Part shown: one piece after another, positions 51,943 to 63,903 of the stretch
How the letters are laid out: the number at the start of each line of letters is the position of its first letter
Numbering within the stretch: position 1 is the stretch's first letter
Assembly: GCA_021740105.1 (NCBI GenBank)
Contig: JAIPAM010000003.1
Coordinates: forward strand, 1-64,000
Direction of reading: 5' to 3'
From: Flavobacterium sp.
GTDB taxonomy: Bacteria; Bacteroidota; Bacteroidia; Flavobacteriales; Flavobacteriaceae
Length of the DNA: 64,000 nucleotides
Made by a program: the position numbers and the translations under genes
The notes under the pieces: generated by a model
The model's database searches: none
The model's input: the letters and a program-made list of their open reading frames with translations, nothing else
What the model was told of the DNA's origin: nothing

Positions 51943-53595
51943 TTAATTTAATAAAGCTTTTGCGTGATTTAAAGCAGAATCTGAAATGTCCTTACCGGAT
52001 AACATTTCTGCAATTTCCACAATTCTTTCTTCAAGTGTTAGCAATTTTAATTCTGACACGGTTGTATTTCCTTGAATTGATTTGAAAACCTTGTAATGCG
52101 TTTTTCCTTTAGCCGCAATTTGTGGTAAATGAGTAATTGAAAAAACTTGCATTTTACTACTCATGTCTTTCATAATTGCTGCCATTTTATTAGCAATTTC
52201 TCCGGAAACACCAGTATCTATCTCATCAAATATAATAGTTGGCAAACTAGAATATTGCGCAAATATTGCTTTTACAGCTAGCATTATTCTTGATAATTCC
52301 CCTCCTGAAGCAACCTTTTTCAATAATCCAAAATCCGATCCTTTATTGGCTGAAAACAAAAATTGCAATTCGTCCTTTCCATTAGAAAAATAGTGATCTG
52401 TTTCTTTCAATTCCATATTAAATCGGACATTAGGCATTCCCAATTGTTCTAAAATAAATATCAATTTTTCAGATAATACCGGAACTGCTTTCAACCGATT
52501 AGTACGAATTAATTGCGCCAAAGTATCTAACTTAGATGAAGCTTCTTGAATTTTACTGACTAATTTTTTAATCTCAAATTCTAATTCTACAACAGAAACC
52601 ACTTTATTATCCAAATCATTTTGAATTTCAATTAGTTCAGCAACGGAATTTACTTGGTGTTTCTTTTGTAAATTATAAATGTTTTGCAACTTTTGATTCA
52701 CTAATTCTAAACTTTCAGGGTCGTGAACTAAATTTTCAGTATGCTGACTTAATTCATTGATAATATCATCAAATTCAATTGTCAAGCTATTAATTCTTTC
52801 AAAAAACAATTGGTATTCAGGTGAAAATGATACTGTTTTCTGTAAAGCAATTTTGATTTCCTTCAAATTTTGTAGTACTCCAAACTGTTCTTCATTGGCT
52901 AGAGCCATTGATTTATTTAGATTGTCCTTAATGAATTCGACATTATTTAGTTGCTCATATACATGTTCTAATTCCTCTTGTTCATTCACTTTCAACTTAG
53001 CCGATAATAATTCCTCCAATAAAAAAGTATTGTAATCTTGTTCCTTTAATAGTGTTTGTAATTTGATATTTAGCACTAGAAGTTGTGATTTATCCTTTTT
53101 ATATGAACTTAAAATTGCTGAATATTGATTTAGGTTATCTTGATTTTCGGCAACTGAATCAATTATTTGAAATTGGAAAAGCGCTTCCGAAAGTTCTTGA
53201 GTTTGATGTTGGGAATGAATATCAATTAGAAATACGCTTAGTTCTTGTAATTCCTGAAGATTTACCGGACTGTCATTAATAAATGCTCTGGATTTCCCAG
53301 AAGGCAATATTTCTCTTCGAATTATTGTTTCGTCTTCATAATCCAAATCATTGGATACAAAAAAAGGTTGGAGATTATAATTTGAAATATTGAAATGCGC
53401 TTCAATAACGCATTTGTCTTCTTTGTTTTTAAGTGATGTTAAGTCAGCTCTTTTTCCTAAAACTAATCCTAAAGCGCCAAGTAATATAGATTTTCCAGCT
53501 CCCGTTTCACCGGTAATAATTGAAAAACCATCAGAAAAATCAATTTCTAATTTATCAATTAAAGCAAAATTACTTATAGAAAGTGAAGCAAGCAT
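51943..53595 (-). CDS. recN: DNA repair protein RecN
   Basis: 550 residues. SMC-like ATPase that handles double-strand breaks. Walker A GETGAGKSILLGALG (about 30-44), long coiled-coil arms in the middle (about 150-360), then the signature KVASGGELSRIMLAVK and Walker B TIIFDEIDTGVSG. It is the last gene of the bamD-rpoZ-coaBC-DUF4835-recN run, 29 bases after the DUF4835 gene. Confidence 0.95.
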   Translation of the reverse strand: MLASLSISNFALIDKLEIDFSDGFSIITGETGAGKSILLGALGLVLGKRADLTSLKNKEDKCVIEAHFNISNYNLQPFFVSNDLDYEDETIIRREILPSGKSRAFINDSPVNLQELQELSVFLIDIHSQHQTQELSEALFQFQIIDSVAENQDNLNQYSAILSSYKKDKSQLLVLNIKLQTLLKEQDYNTFLLEELLSAKLKVNEQEELEHVYEQLNNVEFIKDNLNKSMALANEEQFGVLQNLKEIKIALQKTVSFSPEYQLFFERINSLTIEFDDIINELSQHTENLVHDPESLELVNQKLQNIYNLQKKHQVNSVAELIEIQNDLDNKVVSVVELEFEIKKLVSKIQEASSKLDTLAQLIRTNRLKAVPVLSEKLIFILEQLGMPNVRFNMELKETDHYFSNGKDELQFLFSANKGSDFGLLKKVASGGELSRIMLAVKAIFAQYSSLPTIIFDEIDTGVSGEIANKMAAIMKDMSSKMQVFSITHLPQIAAKGKTHYKVFKSIQGNTTVSELKLLTLEERIVEIAEMLSGKDISDSALNHAKALLN

Positions 53596-53624
53596 GGAAA
53601 ATACAATTTATTAATTTTGACCTA

Positions 53625-54515
53625 TTAATATTTAATTTCAGCCCATTTTGAGGAATTAATTGGAGAGATTACATTCAATTTCGCTATTAATTCTTTACAA
53701 TCTATAGAGGGTCCTGCAGAAAAAATAGACACAATTTCATCCGATTTAGCATCGAAGAAAACCCTAGTAATAAAAGCGTTTGGTCGAGTATCATTAATTT
53801 TACCGAGAGTTGAAATGGCATCCTTAATTTTAAGTTTTGCCGATTTTAAATCGATATTCATATTATCCAGTCCCTCAAAATGATATTCATATAACGATTC
53901 TCTTAATGAAGAGAAAGTACTTGATAGCATATCGTTAATCAAGAAAAATCGATTTTGATTTCCATCAGCTTGTCCCCACCCTTTATATCCGCCAGTTACA
54001 GCTACATTAGCAATATCTTGAGCCATTTCTAAATATTTAGTTCCTCCTTGTTTTGAAAAGGTATCACCGTCCATTCCAATAATTACAAAGCAATAATAAG
54101 AAACAACGGAAACTAAATTTGATTCAAAGTTGGTAGGATTAAAATTTAAATTCTCAAACTCATTGTATTTGAATGAAAAATCTTTATCATTAAAATTGAT
54201 AATTGGTGAAGAATAAGTTGAATTGTATACTGGTCGAGAAGATTGCACTTGAATGGTGGCTGTAAACTGATTCGAATCGTAAGCAGTAACAGTAATGTAC
54301 ATAGAACAATTGATTTTTTCTTCTTGTTTATAGGTAATTCCAGTCCAATCTGTTTTATTAATAAAATCAGAAAGTGACTTTTCTAAGGTATTGAAAATTT
54401 GTTTGTTAGTAAGTGTAATTTGGTCCGAATTCACATTCACGACGCAATTTAATTGTTGCGCTTGAGCAATTCCAAAAAACAATAATAAAAGAAAACTGTA
54501 TAATTTAAGCTTCAT
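53625..54515 (-). CDS. DUF4835 family exported protein
   Basis: 296 residues from MKLKLYSFLLLLFFG with a signal peptide cut near AQAQ (about 20). The body matches DUF4835: LNCVVNVNSDQI at the mature N-terminus, FYDF-like SYYCFVIIGMDGDTFSKQGG, and AITRVFF-like PNAFITRVFFDAKSDE near the end. It is conserved in Bacteroidetes between coaBC and recN, with no known function. It overlaps the coaBC stop by 11 bases. Confidence 0.88.
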   Translation of the reverse strand: MKLKLYSFLLLLFFGIAQAQQLNCVVNVNSDQITLTNKQIFNTLEKSLSDFINKTDWTGITYKQEEKINCSMYITVTAYDSNQFTATIQVQSSRPVYNSTYSSPIINFNDKDFSFKYNEFENLNFNPTNFESNLVSVVSYYCFVIIGMDGDTFSKQGGTKYLEMAQDIANVAVTGGYKGWGQADGNQNRFFLINDMLSSTFSSLRESLYEYHFEGLDNMNIDLKSAKLKIKDAISTLGKINDTRPNAFITRVFFDAKSDEIVSIFSAGPSIDCKELIAKLNVISPINSSKWAEIKY

Positions 54516-55746
54516 AATGAGCAATTATTTTATTTAAAATATCGTTTGCAACTTTCTCCTTAGATTTTAATTCCATTGGATATAGATTGTAATTACTATC
54601 AATTAAAGTTACTTTGTTAGTTGTTACTCCAAAGCCTGCTCCTTTATCTTGTAAAGAATTTAAAACTATCAAATCTAAGTTTTTTTTCTGAATTTTAAGC
54701 TTTGCATTTTCAATTTCATTTTCGGTTTCTAAAGCAAACCCAATTAAAAATTGATTTTCCTTTATATTCCCTAAAGATTGTAAAATGTCTTTTGTTTTTT
54801 CCAATTCAATAGCAAACGATTCTTGGGACTTTTTTATTTTATGAAGTGCGGGATTTTTTGGTTTATAATCCGCAACTGCAGCAGCACCAATAAAAACATC
54901 GGAAGTTTTAAAATATTTATGACACTGAAAGTACATTTCTTCTGCCGAATTTATTTTAATTAATTGAACAGATTCATGATTGATTGATAAATGAGTTGGT
55001 CCTGAAATTAATGTCACCGAAGCGCCATAATTAGCAGCACTTAAAGCTAAATCGTAACCCATTTTCCCTGAGGAATGATTTCCAATAAATCGAACAGGAT
55101 CAATCGCTTCATATGTTGGTCCCGCAGTAATTACTATTTTCTTTCCTTTTAAAGGAAGTTCCGATTTAAATTTATTTTCTATAAATTCAAGAATATTTTC
55201 GGGTTCAGCCATTCTTCCTTCACCTGAAAGACCACTTGCTAACTCTCCCGACTCTGCAGGAATTATTGTGTTTCCGAATGATTTAAGTTTCTTAAAACTT
55301 TCAATTGTTGACGGATGTTTGTACATATCCAGGTCCATTGCTGGCGCAAAAAAAACTGGGCATTTCGCAGATAAATAAGTTGCAATGAGTAAGTTATCAC
55401 AAATACCATTCGCCATTTTAGACAAGGTATTTGCAGTAGCTGGAGCAACGATCATAAAATCGGCCCAAAGACCAATTTCTACATGATTGTTCCATTCTAA
55501 GTTTTGATTTGGATTATCAACTTCTGAGTCTGTAGTTTCTTCATCTTTATAAAAGCTAGAAAAAACGGGTCTTTTAGATAATGTTGATAAAGTTAAGGGA
55601 GTTATAAAATCCTTAGAAGCAGGTGTCATTATCACTTGGACATGTGCACCTGCTTTTATGAATAACCTAACTAACGATGCAGTTTTATAAGCAGCAATTC
55701 CACCAGAAACTCCTAGTACTATTTTTTTACCACTTAAAACTGACAT
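54505..55746 (-). CDS. coaBC: Bifunctional phosphopantothenoylcysteine decarboxylase/phosphopantothenate--cysteine ligase
   Basis: 413 residues. The N-terminal flavin domain CoaC (about 1-190) begins KKIVLGVSGGIAAYK and has the His in NNHVEIGLWAD plus NPAMD-like FFAPAMDLDMY. The C-terminal CoaB domain begins GKKIVITAGPTYEAIDPVRFIGNHSSGKMG. Together they turn 4'-phosphopantothenate into 4'-phosphopantetheine. Eleven bases after rpoZ; part of the bamD operon. Confidence 0.96.
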   Translation of the reverse strand: MSVLSGKKIVLGVSGGIAAYKTASLVRLFIKAGAHVQVIMTPASKDFITPLTLSTLSKRPVFSSFYKDEETTDSEVDNPNQNLEWNNHVEIGLWADFMIVAPATANTLSKMANGICDNLLIATYLSAKCPVFFAPAMDLDMYKHPSTIESFKKLKSFGNTIIPAESGELASGLSGEGRMAEPENILEFIENKFKSELPLKGKKIVITAGPTYEAIDPVRFIGNHSSGKMGYDLALSAANYGASVTLISGPTHLSINHESVQLIKINSAEEMYFQCHKYFKTSDVFIGAAAVADYKPKNPALHKIKKSQESFAIELEKTKDILQSLGNIKENQFLIGFALETENEIENAKLKIQKKNLDLIVLNSLQDKGAGFGVTTNKVTLIDSNYNLYPMELKSKEKVANDILNKIIAHYEA

Positions 55747-55757
55747 GTTGTTGTTTT

Positions 55758-56072
55758 TTATTTTGATTCTCTGTGGTAGATTTTATCATCTAACCACTCT
55801 TGAACTGCCAATGCGTGAGGTTTAGGTAATTTTTCGTAAAATTTAGAAACTTCAATTTGCTCTTTATTTTCGAATACTTCTTCTAAACTATCATTATAAG
55901 TTGCAAACTCTTCCAACTTTTCAGTCAATTCTTTTTTAATTTCAGAATTAATCTGATTCGCTCTTTTAGCCATTATAGTAATTGCTTCATATACATTACC
56001 CGTTGGTTCTTCGATCTTACTTTTATTATAAGTAATTGTATTTACTGGAGCATTCGTCTTTTTTAAATCCAT
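55758..56072 (-). CDS. rpoZ: DNA-directed RNA polymerase subunit omega
   Basis: 104 residues of the Bacteroidetes-type omega. The conserved helix is NVYEAITIMAKRANQINSE (about 27-45). The C-terminal part (HALAVQEWLDDKIYHRE) is typical of this phylum rather than of E. coli omega. It helps fold and hold the beta' subunit. It sits 11 bases after bamD and 11 before coaBC. Confidence 0.93.
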   Translation of the reverse strand: MDLKKTNAPVNTITYNKSKIEEPTGNVYEAITIMAKRANQINSEIKKELTEKLEEFATYNDSLEEVFENKEQIEVSKFYEKLPKPHALAVQEWLDDKIYHRESK

Positions 56073-56083
56073 GACTTTTCTTA

Positions 56084-56878
56084 TTATTTTGAAAATTGTT
56101 TTAAATCTGTATTTATTCTCGCCAACATATTATCGGCTTTTTGTTTGAATTCTGAATTTGAATTGAATTTTATTAAATTACTATAAGCGGTTTTAGCTGC
56201 ATTTAAACGTTCTTCCATTTTAGCTGGAACACTATTTATTGCTAATTGATAAGCCGAATCCAATTTATAATACAATGCTTTTTCTTTGTAGGGTGTTCCT
56301 GGATAATCGATAATAAAATTATCTAGAGCGATAATAGCCGATTTAAAATCGGATATTTTATTGTATCCAAAAGCATTTTCATAGGCTTTTTTCTCCATTT
56401 TCTCTCTTAAGGCTTTAACTGCAACGTTGGCCTCTGGCAAATAAGTAGAATTGGGATAGGCATCAATAAATGATTGAAGTTTTTCAATTGCTTTCTCCGT
56501 ATCTATTTGATCTAAACTATATACTGGGGACAACATAGAATAACTTTTTGCACCTAAAAACGAAGCCTCCTCAACATTGTCACTTTTAGGATATCCTGCT
56601 GCAAAACTCTCAAACTGATAACCTGACAAGTAATATTGTTTGGTTTTATAATACGATTGAGAAAACATATAAAACATCTTTTCAGCTTGTGGCTGACCTC
56701 TGAATGAAGGAGCCATTTGTTCAAAAAGAGTTAAAGCTTTATAATATTTCCCTTTTTCATATTGTTTTGATGCTTGATCAAATTTTACCGTAAGATCTTC
56801 CGATTTTATGGCTTTTTGATATTCGCTACAAGACGAAAAACCGAAAATAATTAAAACAATATAGATAAATTTCTTCAT
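56084..56878 (-). CDS. bamD: Outer membrane assembly lipoprotein BamD
   Basis: 264 residues from MKKFIYIVLIIFGFSSC; the lipobox FSSC puts the lipid Cys at 17. TPR-like repeats follow (KAIKSEDLTVKFDQASKQY, YKALTLFEQMAPSFRG, YYLSGYQFESFAAGYP, LQSFIDAYPNSTYLPEA). BamD supports BamA in inserting beta-barrel proteins into the outer membrane. An in-frame start at 56920 falls upstream in the leader. It leads the operon with its promoter at 56934-56963. Confidence 0.93.
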   Translation of the reverse strand: MKKFIYIVLIIFGFSSCSEYQKAIKSEDLTVKFDQASKQYEKGKYYKALTLFEQMAPSFRGQPQAEKMFYMFSQSYYKTKQYYLSGYQFESFAAGYPKSDNVEEASFLGAKSYSMLSPVYSLDQIDTEKAIEKLQSFIDAYPNSTYLPEANVAVKALREKMEKKAYENAFGYNKISDFKSAIIALDNFIIDYPGTPYKEKALYYKLDSAYQLAINSVPAKMEERLNAAKTAYSNLIKFNSNSEFKQKADNMLARINTDLKQFSK

Positions 56879-56933
56879 TTTTATATTTGGTTTCAGCGGT
56901 TTTAAAGGTGATAAATCCATTAAAAACGAATTG

Positions 56934-56963
56934 CAAATTTAGTTATTAATTTAGCGACTACAA
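56934..56963 (-). promoter_or_regulatory. bamD operon promoter (TTG-N19-TAAATTTG)
   Basis: Minus-strand TTG (56963-56961), 19 bases, TAAATTTG (56941-56934). The leader to the ATG at 56878 is about 50 bases. This promoter probably serves bamD, rpoZ, coaBC, DUF4835 and recN. Confidence 0.75.
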
Positions 56964-57007
56964 AATATTTTTTTCTTTAAAAAAATACTATCGAATTTGC
57001 TAATATT

Positions 57008-57886
57008 TTATTTATTGTTTTTAACAAATAAATTAATTCTATTGGCTAAATCAGAATTAACATTCACTAGTGGTAAACGCATGCAATTATCAGAAATTCC
57101 TAATGACATCAATACTTCTTTTATACCACCAGGATTACCTTGTTCGAAAATCATATCAATACTATCTGCCAATTGATAGTGCAATTTATAAGCTTCATCG
57201 ACTTTTCTATCCAATCCTAAACGAATTAATTCTGAGAACTGTTTTGGAAAACCCTGACCAATAACTGAAATTACCCCACTTCCACCAGCTAAAACCATCG
57301 GTAAAGCAATCATATCATCCCCTGAAATAACTAAGAAATTTTTAGGTTTATCTTTAATAATACTCATCGCTTGCACAAGATCACCAGCCGCTTCTTTGAT
57401 TGCGACAATATTGTCGAAGTCATTAGCCAATCGAACTACTGTTGATGGCAACATATTACTACCCGTTCTACCTGGAACGTTATAAACGATCACAGGGATC
57501 GGAGAAGCAATTGCAATCGCTTTAAAATGTTGATAAATTCCTTCCTGAGTAGGTTTATTGTAATACGGTGAAACCGATAATATTGCTACGAATTGAGAGT
57601 AATCTCGTGATTTTAATTCTTCGATTATCTTTAGAGTATTATTTCCACCAACTCCAAGCACAAGAGGTAATCGGCTTTTGTTTGCAGAAATTACCGTTTG
57701 AATAACTAATTCTTTTTCCTCTTGAGTTAAAGTAGCATTCTCAGCTGTGGTTCCAAGAACTACAAGATAGTCAATACCGTTATCAATTTGATAATTAACA
57801 ATTCTGATCAATGCTTCAACATCAACTGAAAAATCTTTTTTAAATGGTGTTACAAGGGCAACACCAGTACCTATTAATGATTTCAT
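57008..57886 (-). CDS. dapA: 4-hydroxy-tetrahydrodipicolinate synthase
   Basis: 292 residues of the TIM-barrel DapA family. It condenses pyruvate with aspartate semialdehyde, the first step of lysine and diaminopimelate synthesis. The Schiff-base Lys is in [12 protein letters not shown] (about 163) and the Tyr in [11 protein letters not shown]; the N-terminus has [10 protein letters not shown] and GTTAENATL. It lies 12 bases downstream of the 172-residue gene. Confidence 0.96.
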   Translation of the reverse strand: MKSLIGTGVALVTPFKKDFSVDVEALIRIVNYQIDNGIDYLVVLGTTAENATLTQEEKELVIQTVISANKSRLPLVLGVGGNNTLKIIEELKSRDYSQFVAILSVSPYYNKPTQEGIYQHFKAIAIASPIPVIVYNVPGRTGSNMLPSTVVRLANDFDNIVAIKEAAGDLVQAMSIIKDKPKNFLVISGDDMIALPMVLAGGSGVISVIGQGFPKQFSELIRLGLDRKVDEAYKLHYQLADSIDMIFEQGNPGGIKEVLMSLGISDNCMRLPLVNVNSDLANRINLFVKNNK

Positions 57887-57898
57887 AATATTTCTTTT

Positions 57899-58417
57899 TT
57901 AAATTTTATTTAATATTTTTAAGTATTTAACTAACTCATCTATAAATAGTTGATAATTGTTGGTACCTGTGTTAATCATAAATTGATTAATTATTTTATC
58001 CTTCGTAGTAAAACCAACTTTAAAATTTGCTACGGATAAATAGGACGCATACACTAAGGGAGTATTTTCAAAATCATGGTAATTAATGAGTAAATCAAAA
58101 TTGGTATTCAAAAATAATTTAACGTTTGAATCTAATATTTCCCCCGACCAATTGATTTCTTTATAACTAAAAACATCATATTTATTAACTTCATTTTTAT
58201 GAATTTTATTTTTGAAAATCAATACCGTAATGTCTTTTTCTTCAATACCCTGTTTAACTAATTCATTGACTACATTTATAATATCTAAACCTAGATTTCC
58301 ATCAAAAATAACTCCAACTGTTTTAATAACGCCTTCTGATCGAATAGCAGTTACATTTGATAACAACTTGCTAACCTTATTTTTTAATAAAAAATTCTTA
58401 ATTATATTTAAAAACAT
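57899..58417 (-). CDS. Hypothetical protein upstream of dapA
   Basis: 172 residues, no signal peptide, rich in Lys, Asn and Ile. The core TVGVIFDGNLGLDIINVVNELV and FDLLINYHDFENTPLVYASYLSVANFKVGF suggests an alpha/beta fold. I associate it, without certainty, with a Bacteroidetes-only family (DUF6913). It is co-transcribed with dapA (12-base gap). A minus-strand TAAATTTG -7 box is at 58443-58436. Function unknown. Confidence 0.75.
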   Translation of the reverse strand: MFLNIIKNFLLKNKVSKLLSNVTAIRSEGVIKTVGVIFDGNLGLDIINVVNELVKQGIEEKDITVLIFKNKIHKNEVNKYDVFSYKEINWSGEILDSNVKLFLNTNFDLLINYHDFENTPLVYASYLSVANFKVGFTTKDKIINQFMINTGTNNYQLFIDELVKYLKILNKI

Positions 58418-58464
58418 AGTACATTTACTTGATTACAAATTTAATTAAATTAGTCGCATTTCCG

Positions 58465-59241
58465 ATGGTAAATCTAAAAAAGTATAATGTTGTTTTAAGG
58501 TATTTTGGTTTAATCTTAACATTTTTTCTACTATTTTCTTGTGCAGAAAAAAAATATTATGTCACAAAAATTGAGGCAAAAGATTTTGGAATAACCAATA
58601 AAAACAATAGCAACGTTGCAATTGATTCCTTTATTAAACCTTATCGGGAACGCATAGATACTGATTTAAACACTCCAATTTCTTACGCCCCAGAAACATT
58701 AGATAAATCTGGAAAATACCAAACAACTATTGGCAATCTATTGGCCGATATTACTTTACAAAGAGGAAATGCCATTTTTAGTGCTAGAGAAAATAAACAA
58801 CTTGATATCTGCTTATTAAACAATGGTGGAATCAGATCAATTATTTCAAAAGGAAATGTAACTTTAAAAACCGCCTTTGAAATCATGCCATTTGAAAACA
58901 CCTCTATAGTTGTAGGCTTAAAAGGGGAACAAATTTTAGAAATGCTAAACTATTTTATTGCTGAAAATAAGCCGCATCCATTATCAGGTATACAATTTAC
59001 AATCTCCAAAAGCAATCAGCCAATAAGTATATCAATAAAAGGAAAACCTATTGATTACAATAAAATATATTATGTAATTACTTCCGATTATCTTTCCAAC
59101 GGAGGTGATAAAATGGAGTTCTTCAAAAAGGCAGTTGAAAAATATGATATTGATTATAAGTTGAGAAACATCCTAATCGATTATTTTAAAGAAACAAAAA
59201 CAATTACAGCAACTAGAGATCAAAGAATAATTGTGGAATAA
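58465..59241 (+). CDS. 5'-nucleotidase C-terminal domain lipoprotein
   Basis: 258 residues from MVNLKKYNVVLRYF (an upstream TTG at 58429 is less likely). A hydrophobic signal ends in the lipobox LFSC. The rest is the substrate-binding half of UshA-like 5'-nucleotidases: LADITLQRGNAIFSARE, LLNNGGIRSIISKGNVT, FEIMPFENTSIVVGLKGEQILEML and SDYLSNGGDKMEFF. The metallophosphoesterase half is the next gene, 25 bases on. The two subunits may act together in the periplasm. Confidence 0.9.
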   Translation: MVNLKKYNVVLRYFGLILTFFLLFSCAEKKYYVTKIEAKDFGITNKNNSNVAIDSFIKPYRERIDTDLNTPISYAPETLDKSGKYQTTIGNLLADITLQRGNAIFSARENKQLDICLLNNGGIRSIISKGNVTLKTAFEIMPFENTSIVVGLKGEQILEMLNYFIAENKPHPLSGIQFTISKSNQPISISIKGKPIDYNKIYYVITSDYLSNGGDKMEFFKKAVEKYDIDYKLRNILIDYFKETKTITATRDQRIIVE

Positions 59242-59266
59242 TTATTTGAAACACTTAATATAGATA

Positions 59267-60178
59267 ATGAAAAGAAGAGAATTTATACAGAAAACAGCTG
59301 CAACAACAGCATTGGCAGGATTAGGATTGTCATTTAGTAGTTTCAAATCTTTGGATACAAAACATTTAACTGTACTTCATACCAATGATGTTCACAGTTA
59401 TATAGATCCTTTTCCTGCCGATCATCCAAGAAATGCTAATATGGGAGGTGTTTCTCGAAGAGCTGCAATAATTGAAAATATTAGACAAGAAAATCCGAAT
59501 TTATTATTATTGGATGCAGGTGATATTTTTCAAGGGACACCCTATTTTAATTATTATGGCGGGGAACTTGAGTTGAAATTAATGAGCATGATGAAATACG
59601 ACCTAGGAACCATGGGAAATCATGATTTTGACAATGGTCTTGAAGGGTTTTATTCACAAATGCACCACGCAAATTTCGATTTTGTAACTTCAAATTATGA
59701 TTTTAACAATACTATTTTACAAGGAAAAACAAAACAATACAAGATATTTGACAAAAACGGAATTAAAGTAGGAATTTTTGGACTAGGAATAGAATTAACA
59801 GGACTTGTAGATAGCAAAAATTACAAAGAAACTAAGTATTTAAGTCCTTTAGAGATTGCACAAGATCTATCTCGTATTTTAAAACACGAACAGAAATGTG
59901 ACCTTGTCATTTGTCTTTCCCATTTGGGCTACAAATACAAAGACGAGCAAGACAAAATTTCTGACGTGAAATTGGCTACTTTAACTAAAGATATCGATTT
60001 GATAATTGGAGGTCATACCCATACTTTTTTAGAAAAACCCACTGTTCTAAAAAATAGTGAAGGGAAAGAAGTGATTGTAAATCAAGCGGGATGTTACGGT
60101 ATTAATATGGGAAGAATTGACTTTTACTTTGAAAATGATAAATCTAAATCACATATTGGAAGAAGTATTATTATCTAA
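59267..60178 (+). CDS. 5'-nucleotidase metallophosphoesterase domain protein, Tat-type signal
   Basis: 303 residues. The N-terminus MKRREFIQKTAATTALAGLG is a twin-arginine signal. The two-metal phosphoesterase motifs follow: LHTNDVHS (DxH), LLDAGDIFQGT (GD), TMGNHDFD (GNHD), CLSHLG and GGHTHTF (GHTH). It hydrolyses nucleotides or UDP-sugars, with the substrate-binding domain supplied by the preceding gene. The domain order is reversed and split relative to single-chain UshA. Confidence 0.92.
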   Translation: MKRREFIQKTAATTALAGLGLSFSSFKSLDTKHLTVLHTNDVHSYIDPFPADHPRNANMGGVSRRAAIIENIRQENPNLLLLDAGDIFQGTPYFNYYGGELELKLMSMMKYDLGTMGNHDFDNGLEGFYSQMHHANFDFVTSNYDFNNTILQGKTKQYKIFDKNGIKVGIFGLGIELTGLVDSKNYKETKYLSPLEIAQDLSRILKHEQKCDLVICLSHLGYKYKDEQDKISDVKLATLTKDIDLIIGGHTHTFLEKPTVLKNSEGKEVIVNQAGCYGINMGRIDFYFENDKSKSHIGRSIII

Positions 60179-60184
60179 ATATAA

Positions 60185-62457
<2,273 letters not shown>

Positions 62458-62493
62458 ATTATTTTTTTGTAAATATAGAAAATTGATGAATAT

Positions 62494-62967
62494 CTAACCT
62501 TCTATTATTCCATTAATTTGCTTAAATAATTGCCCATCACTCAGGAAAGCACCTTGTTGAATTAAACCAAAAAGCGATTGGTTTCTGTCTTCGGTAAATT
62601 CTTTTTTACCTATTTTCATTTCAATAGTTTCGGTAAATAGATTATCGCTCAACCAATGTAATCCGTCTTTAGTCAAAAAATCAACTTCTAGAACTAATGA
62701 TTTTAAAACGATAGACTTCACATGAGTATCAAAACAATGGAAAAGAAAAATATGGTTTTTTGAAAAATGCTCTAAAAATTCTGTTTTTGAAAGCACCCCT
62801 TCCCAAACTAAATCAGAAAAAATGTCCAATTCTTGTTCAGCAACTTCTGGTTTTTCAATTTTTATTTGATCCCATTCCGCTTTATCGATAGCTTGGGTTG
62901 CAAGAAAGTTGCTGAATTCAGCGTTCATTTCTTCAAATTGCTCTTTGGTAAGTCTAGCGTATTTCAT
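62494..62967 (-). CDS. Hypothetical protein (DUF6495-like)
   Basis: 157 residues from MKYARLTKEQFEEMNAEFSNFLATQ; a longer frame to 63006 exists but its N-terminus looks unlike a start. Acidic, mostly helical, with IDKAEWDQIK and DLVWEGVLSKTEFLEHFS. I recall this as a Bacteroidetes-specific family, possibly DUF6495, with no known function. It lies upstream of the small membrane protein and ligA. Confidence 0.7.
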   Translation of the reverse strand: MKYARLTKEQFEEMNAEFSNFLATQAIDKAEWDQIKIEKPEVAEQELDIFSDLVWEGVLSKTEFLEHFSKNHIFLFHCFDTHVKSIVLKSLVLEVDFLTKDGLHWLSDNLFTETIEMKIGKKEFTEDRNQSLFGLIQQGAFLSDGQLFKQINGIIEG

Positions 62968-63023
62968 TTGTACTGAATTTATTTCACCATTTATTGTGAG
63001 ATGCATTATTTAAACAATTATAG

Positions 63024-63044
63024 AATCTGAAATAAATTCAGATT
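63024..63044. repeat. Hairpin AATCTGAA/TTCAGATT
   Basis: An 8-bp perfect inverted repeat (63024-63031 with 63037-63044, loop ATAAA) just beyond the rplI terminator. It may be a second terminator stem or part of the leader of the downstream gene. Confidence 0.35.
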
Positions 63045-63076
63045 AAAAAAAAATCCCGACTTTCATCGGGATTTTT
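63045..63076 (-). terminator. Terminator of the rpsF-rpsR-rplI operon
   Basis: AAAAATCCCGA (63049-63059) pairs with TCGGGATTTTT (63066-63076) around CTTTCA; minus-strand T-run from 63045-63053. Confidence 0.9.
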
Positions 63077-63093
63077 AAATATGAATTTAGAAA

Positions 63094-63537
63094 TTATGCT
63101 TTTTCAGCAATGATTTCATATGATAATTCAACAATTACATCTCTGTGTAAACGAACAGAAGCAGCATATTTACCAGTTCTTTTCACAATTCCACTAGTGA
63201 TGAATTTTCTGTCAATTTCTTGACCACCTTTTGCTAAAGCTTCAGCGATATCAATATTGGTAATAGAACCAAATAATTTTTCACCACCTGCTTTTGCATA
63301 GATTTTAATTTCAATAGCTTTTAATGCTTCAGCTAAAGCTTGAGCATCACTTACTACTTTAGCTTCTTTATGAGCTCTTTGTTTTAAGTTTTCAGCCAAT
63401 ACTTTCTTTGCAGAAGCAGTTGCTAAATGCGCATAACCTTGAGGGATTAAAAAGTTACGACCGTAACCATTTTTTACTGTTACCACGTCATCTTTAAATC
63501 CTAAGTTTTGAACGTCTTTTTTTAATATAAGTTCCAT
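63094..63537 (-). CDS. rplI: 50S ribosomal protein L9
   Basis: 147 residues. The N-terminal rRNA-binding domain has VKNGYGRNFLIPQGYA; a long connecting helix and the C-terminal domain follow. Conserved last gene of the rpsF-rpsR-rplI operon, 64 bases after rpsR. Confidence 0.97.
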   Translation of the reverse strand: MELILKKDVQNLGFKDDVVTVKNGYGRNFLIPQGYAHLATASAKKVLAENLKQRAHKEAKVVSDAQALAEALKAIEIKIYAKAGGEKLFGSITNIDIAEALAKGGQEIDRKFITSGIVKRTGKYAASVRLHRDVIVELSYEIIAEKA

Positions 63538-63601
63538 GTTGTTGTCCTTTGTTATTAGAAGTTAGTCCCGCAGAAGCGAAACAACAACTGTTAATTTTTA
63601 A

Positions 63602-63898
63602 TTATTTTAATAAATCCGCCACATATGGCATTAAAGCTAAGTGACGCGCTCTTTTTACAGCTACAGACACTTTTCTTTGGTATTTTAATGAAGTACCTGT
63701 TAAACGACGAGGAAGAATTTTTCCTTGCTCATTAACGAATTTCAATAAGAAATCAGCATCTTTATAGTCAATATATTTGATACCTGATTTTTTGAAACGA
63801 CAATATTTTTTTAATTTATTTGTTTCTATGTTCAAAGGCGTAAGATATCTGATATCTCCGTCTTTTTTTCCTGAAGCCGATTGTTGTAATGTTGACAT
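63602..63898 (-). CDS. rpsR: 30S ribosomal protein S18
   Basis: 98 residues. The core [24 protein letters not shown] and the basic [30 protein letters not shown] are diagnostic of bS18. The N-terminal 20 residues are a phylum-type extension. It lies 5 bases after rpsF. Confidence 0.97.
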   Translation of the reverse strand: MSTLQQSASGKKDGDIRYLTPLNIETNKLKKYCRFKKSGIKYIDYKDADFLLKFVNEQGKILPRRLTGTSLKYQRKVSVAVKRARHLALMPYVADLLK

Positions 63899-63903
63899 AA
63901 TGA

